From contig NZ_FNGC01000008.1 of assembly GCF_900102785.1 (NCBI RefSeq), positions 1-64,000 of the forward strand: a stretch of DNA of 64,000 nt, in the 5' to 3' direction. A program made the position numbers and the translations under genes. Source of the DNA: Arthrobacter sp. ok362 (lineage in GTDB: Bacteria > Actinomycetota > Actinomycetes > Actinomycetales > Micrococcaceae). This document shows positions 61,666 through 64,000 of this stretch, piece after piece (positions within the stretch are counted from its first letter, which is position 1; each line of letters opens with the position of its first letter). The notes beneath the pieces were generated by a model. The model had not been told where the DNA came from. It worked only from the letters and a program-made list of their open reading frames with translations, and made no database searches.

Positions 61666-61693
61666 GGCCCCGGTCCCTGGACCGGGGCCTTTT
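61666..61693 (+). terminator. tRNA-Ser(GCT) terminator
   Basis: A perfect 11-bp stem GGCCCCGGTCC / GGACCGGGGCC with loop CT, followed by TTTT, five bases after the tRNA. Confidence 0.92.
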
Positions 61694-61805
61694 GCGTTCC
61701 CGGCACGCACCGGCCCAGGCTCCGAGCCCGGCGGGCGGCAAACCGCTCCGTCCGGTGGCCGGACGCCTCCCGCCCGCCGGCGGATCCGGATGGCAGGATA
61801 GGCCC

Positions 61806-63451
61806 ATGTCGAGCAACAAGGAATTTGACGCCATTATCGTCGGCGGCGGCCACAACGGCCTGGCCGCGGCCGCGTACCTGGCCAAGGCCGGGCGTGAGGT
61901 CCTGGTCCTGGAAAAGCTGGAGCACCCCGGCGGCGCCGCGGTGTCCGCGCACGCGTTCGACGGCGTCGATGCCCGCCTCTCGCGCTACTCGTACCTCGTC
62001 AGCCTCCTGCCCAAGCAGGTCATCGACGACCTCGGCCTGCGCATCACGCTGGCGCGGCGGCGCTATTCCTCCTACACCCCGGACCCCGCGGACGGCAGCC
62101 GGGCCCTGCTGGTGGACAACGGGGACGAGGCCGCCACTGCGGCGTCCTTCGCCGCCGTCGGCGCGCCCGACGGCGAGTTCCGCGCCTTCACCGCGTTCTA
62201 CGCCGCCTGCCGGCAGCTCACGGAGGCCCTCTGGCCGACCATGACCTCTCCGCTGCTGCCGCGGTCCGAAGCGCGATCCCTCGCCACCCGGGCCGGCGCC
62301 GCCGAAGCATGGGAGGCCATGATCGAACATCCCATCGGGCACGCCATCACCAGGGAGCTGGGCAGCGACCTGGTCCGCGGTGTGGTTCTGACGGATGCGC
62401 TGATCGGGACCTTCGCCCGGGCCGACGACGAGGACCTGCAACAAAACATCTGCTTCCTCTACCACCTGTTCGGCGGCGGGACGGGTGACTGGGACGTGCC
62501 GGTCGGCGGCATGGGCGCGGTGTCCGGCGAGCTGGAGCGGGCCGCCCGCGACGCCGGCGCGACCATCCTGACCTCCGCGGACGTCACGGCCGTTCGGCCC
62601 GGCGGCGTCGTGGACTACCGCCACGGCGGCCAGGACCACTCGTCTTCCGCGCGGTGGGTGCTGTCCAATGTGGCGCCGGCCGTCCTGGATCGGCTGCGCA
62701 GCCGGCTGCGCGACCTGCCTGCCACCGGCGCCGCCGCCGCTGGCGCCGCCGCCGCCGGCAACCCGAACCATCGCCGCGAGGGCGCCCAGGTCAAGGTCAA
62801 CCTGCTGCTCAAACGGCTGCCCCGGCTGCTGGACGGATCCGTCAGCCCGGAGGCCGCCTTCGGCGGGACGTTCCACATCAACGAGACGTGGTCCCAGCTC
62901 GACGCCGCCTACGGCACCGCCGCCGCCGGATCCGTGCCCTCGCCGCTGCCGTGCGAAATCTACTGCCATTCGCTGACCGACCCCAGCATCCTGTCCCCGG
63001 AACTGCAGGCCGCCGGCGCCCAGACGCTGACCGTCTTTGGCCTGCACGTCCCGGACGGCTGGTCACGGCCGGGAACAACGAGGACCGGCGCGCCGAACTG
63101 CAGGCCGCCGTCCTGGCATCCCTGAACTCCGTCCTGGCCGAGCCCATTGAGGATCTGCTCCTGACGGACCCGGACGGGCGGCCCTGCATCGAAACCAAGA
63201 CCACCTTGGACATTGAACGCGCCGTCGGCATGCCCCGGGGCAACATCTTCCACGGCGGCCTCGACTGGCCGTTCGTGGAGGACGGCGAACCGCTGGACAC
63301 CCCGGCGCGGCGCTGGGGCGTGGCGACGGACGATCCGCAGATCCTGCTCTGCGGCTCCGGCGCCCGCCGCGGCGGCGCCGTCAGTGCCATCGGCGGTCAC
63401 AACGCCGCCATGGCCGTGTTGGAATCGGAACCGCCCCTCCGCAATGGGTGA
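61806..63451 (+). pseudogene. FAD-dependent oxidoreductase (phytoene-desaturase-like), broken by a -1 frameshift
   Basis: The N-terminal FAD site FDAIIVGGGHNGLAAAAYLAKAG is followed by an R-YS-YL-substrate region typical of bacterial phytoene-dehydrogenase-like (CrtI superfamily) oxidoreductases. At about 63058 the frame breaks: HVPDGW is in frame 1 and VTAGNNEDRRAELQ in the next. One G missing from GGCTGG(G)TCACG would restore GWVTAGNN. The second part runs to the normal C-terminal FAD motif (GSGARRGGAVSAIGGHNAAM). Restored length would be about 548 residues. Either a sequencing error or a young pseudogene. The substrate is unknown. Confidence 0.8.
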
Positions 63452-63473
63452 ACCGGAACTCGGAGACTCGCGC

Positions 63474-64000
63474 ATGAAAGCCTCGTCGCGCGCCGTCCCG
63501 GCCGGGGGCAGCTGGAGCCCTCGGCTGGCCCTCTTGGTGGCCGCGACGTTCTTCATGGAATTCCTCGACGGGACCGTCCTGACCACGGCCATACCCAGTA
63601 TCGCCGCCGATTTCGCCGTGCCGGCCGCCGACGTCAACATCACCATGACGGCGTACCTGATGACGGTGGCGATGGGCATCCCGCTCAGCAGCTGGCTCGC
63701 GGAGCGGCTCGGTGCGCGCCGGGTTTTCTGTCTCGCCATCGCAATCTTCACGGCTGCGTCGCTGCTCTGCGCGCTCAGCCAGGACCTGACCTTGCTGACC
63801 TTGAGCCGCGTCCTGCAGGGTGCCGGCGGCGCCATGATGGTCCCTGTGGGCACGCTGGTGGTGCTCCGCGGAACTCCGAAGAAGGAGCTGCTCCGGGCCA
63901 CCGCCTTCCTGGTGTGGCCCGGGTTGCTGGCCCCGGTCCTCGCCCCGCTCGTGGGCGGAGCGCTTACAACCTACCTGTCGTGGCACTGGATCTTCCTGGT
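63474..64000 (+). CDS. MFS drug/multidrug exporter, EmrB/QacA (DHA2) type, partial
   Basis: The first ~175 residues of an exporter cut by the window edge. Four or more transmembrane helices are visible, with motif D-like FMEFLDGTVLTTAIPSIA in helix 1 (the D-x-T signature of DHA2 transporters), a WLAERLGARRVF cytoplasmic loop (motif A) and LTLSRVLQGAGGAMMVPVG (motif B) and the LVWPGLLAPVLAPLVGG motif C. The ATG at 63474 has GGAG eight bases upstream; an ATG at 63444 overlapping the previous stop is an alternative. It is next to the FAD oxidoreductase and probably cotranscribed. Confidence 0.88.
   Translation, partial: MKASSRAVPAGGSWSPRLALLVAATFFMEFLDGTVLTTAIPSIAADFAVPAADVNITMTAYLMTVAMGIPLSSWLAERLGARRVFCLAIAIFTAASLLCALSQDLTLLTLSRVLQGAGGAMMVPVGTLVVLRGTPKKELLRATAFLVWPGLLAPVLAPLVGGALTTYLSWHWIFL

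Noticed and set aside
59054..61885. Very long minus-strand open frame continuing upstream of the FAD/NAD(P)-binding gene
   Set aside because: It is antisense to the S9 peptidase and tRNA-Ser(GCT) region. It stays open because of GC-rich codon bias and lacks any family motif; real homology begins only at the Rossmann motif near 59020.

Overview
The window is high-GC actinobacterial chromosome, most likely Arthrobacter sensu lato (Arthrobacter/Pseudarthrobacter, Micrococcaceae). The evidence is the 16S rRNA 5' end at the left edge, the GlgE-type alpha-glucan cluster, the CarD-IspD-IspF-CysS-RlmB block also known from mycobacteria, SenX3-RegX3-PhoU, the proteasome activator Bpa, and many GTG/TTG starts. 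No plasmid or phage structural genes are visible.

Layout. 1-584: 5' end of a minus-strand 16S rRNA with a boxA-like leader and two rrn promoters, closed by the terminator of the neighbouring operon. 585-13468: storage and trehalose metabolism. A tightly coupled minus-strand operon glgE > treS > mak-glgB converts trehalose to maltose, maltose-1-phosphate and branched alpha-glucan. Divergent glgP and minus-strand glgX degrade the glucan, with a barstar-like gene behind glgX. The maltokinase and branching enzyme are fused in one frame, but a strong ribosome-binding site and ATG persist at the fusion joint. 13584-21409: a nitrilase-family amidase, an alpha/beta hydrolase, then rlmB, cysS, a lipoprotein, ispF, ispD, carD and an LpqE-like lipoprotein. 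21540-25212: phosphate sensing (regX3-senX3 divergent from phoU, with a PHO-box-like site between them) and gpmA. 25369-31369: a methyltransferase, a DUF2516 protein, a Cys/Met PLP enzyme, tmk-holB and a secreted TAP-like peptidase.

31484-37080: a tRNA-Thr(CGT) gene followed by about 5.5 kb of decayed accessory DNA. It carries a frameshifted MbcA/ParS/Xre-like antitoxin relic, a kinase relic, a lipoprotein, a stand-alone GT51 transglycosylase and small unknown genes. It ends in an imperfect copy of the tRNA-Thr 3' end plus its terminator, so it looks like an old tRNA-integrated island that has lost its integrase. 37127-51450: mixed metabolic and regulatory genes, including a frameshifted MFS transporter, an aldo/keto reductase, bpa, cstA-ybdD, padR with a perfect inverted repeat upstream, a quinone oxidoreductase, tRNA-Ser(TGA), selO, an apparently leaderless arsR with an AHSA1 partner, and a double-VOC protein.

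51823-64000: a 1520-residue secreted fusion of an ExeM/NucH-type nuclease with a UshA-like 5'-nucleotidase, a hairpin-rich tandem intergenic repeat, an FAD/NAD(P)-binding protein with internal repeats, an S9 oligopeptidase, tRNA-Ser(GCT), a frameshifted FAD oxidoreductase and the start of an MFS exporter. Three separate single-base frameshifts lie in or beside homopolymers, so either gene decay or assembly error is possible. I found no clear wholly new defence or mobile system. The strongest leads are the Mak-GlgB fusion with an internal start, the nuclease-nucleotidase fusion with possible phosphate control, the tRNA-Thr island and three families of palindromic intergenic repeats.
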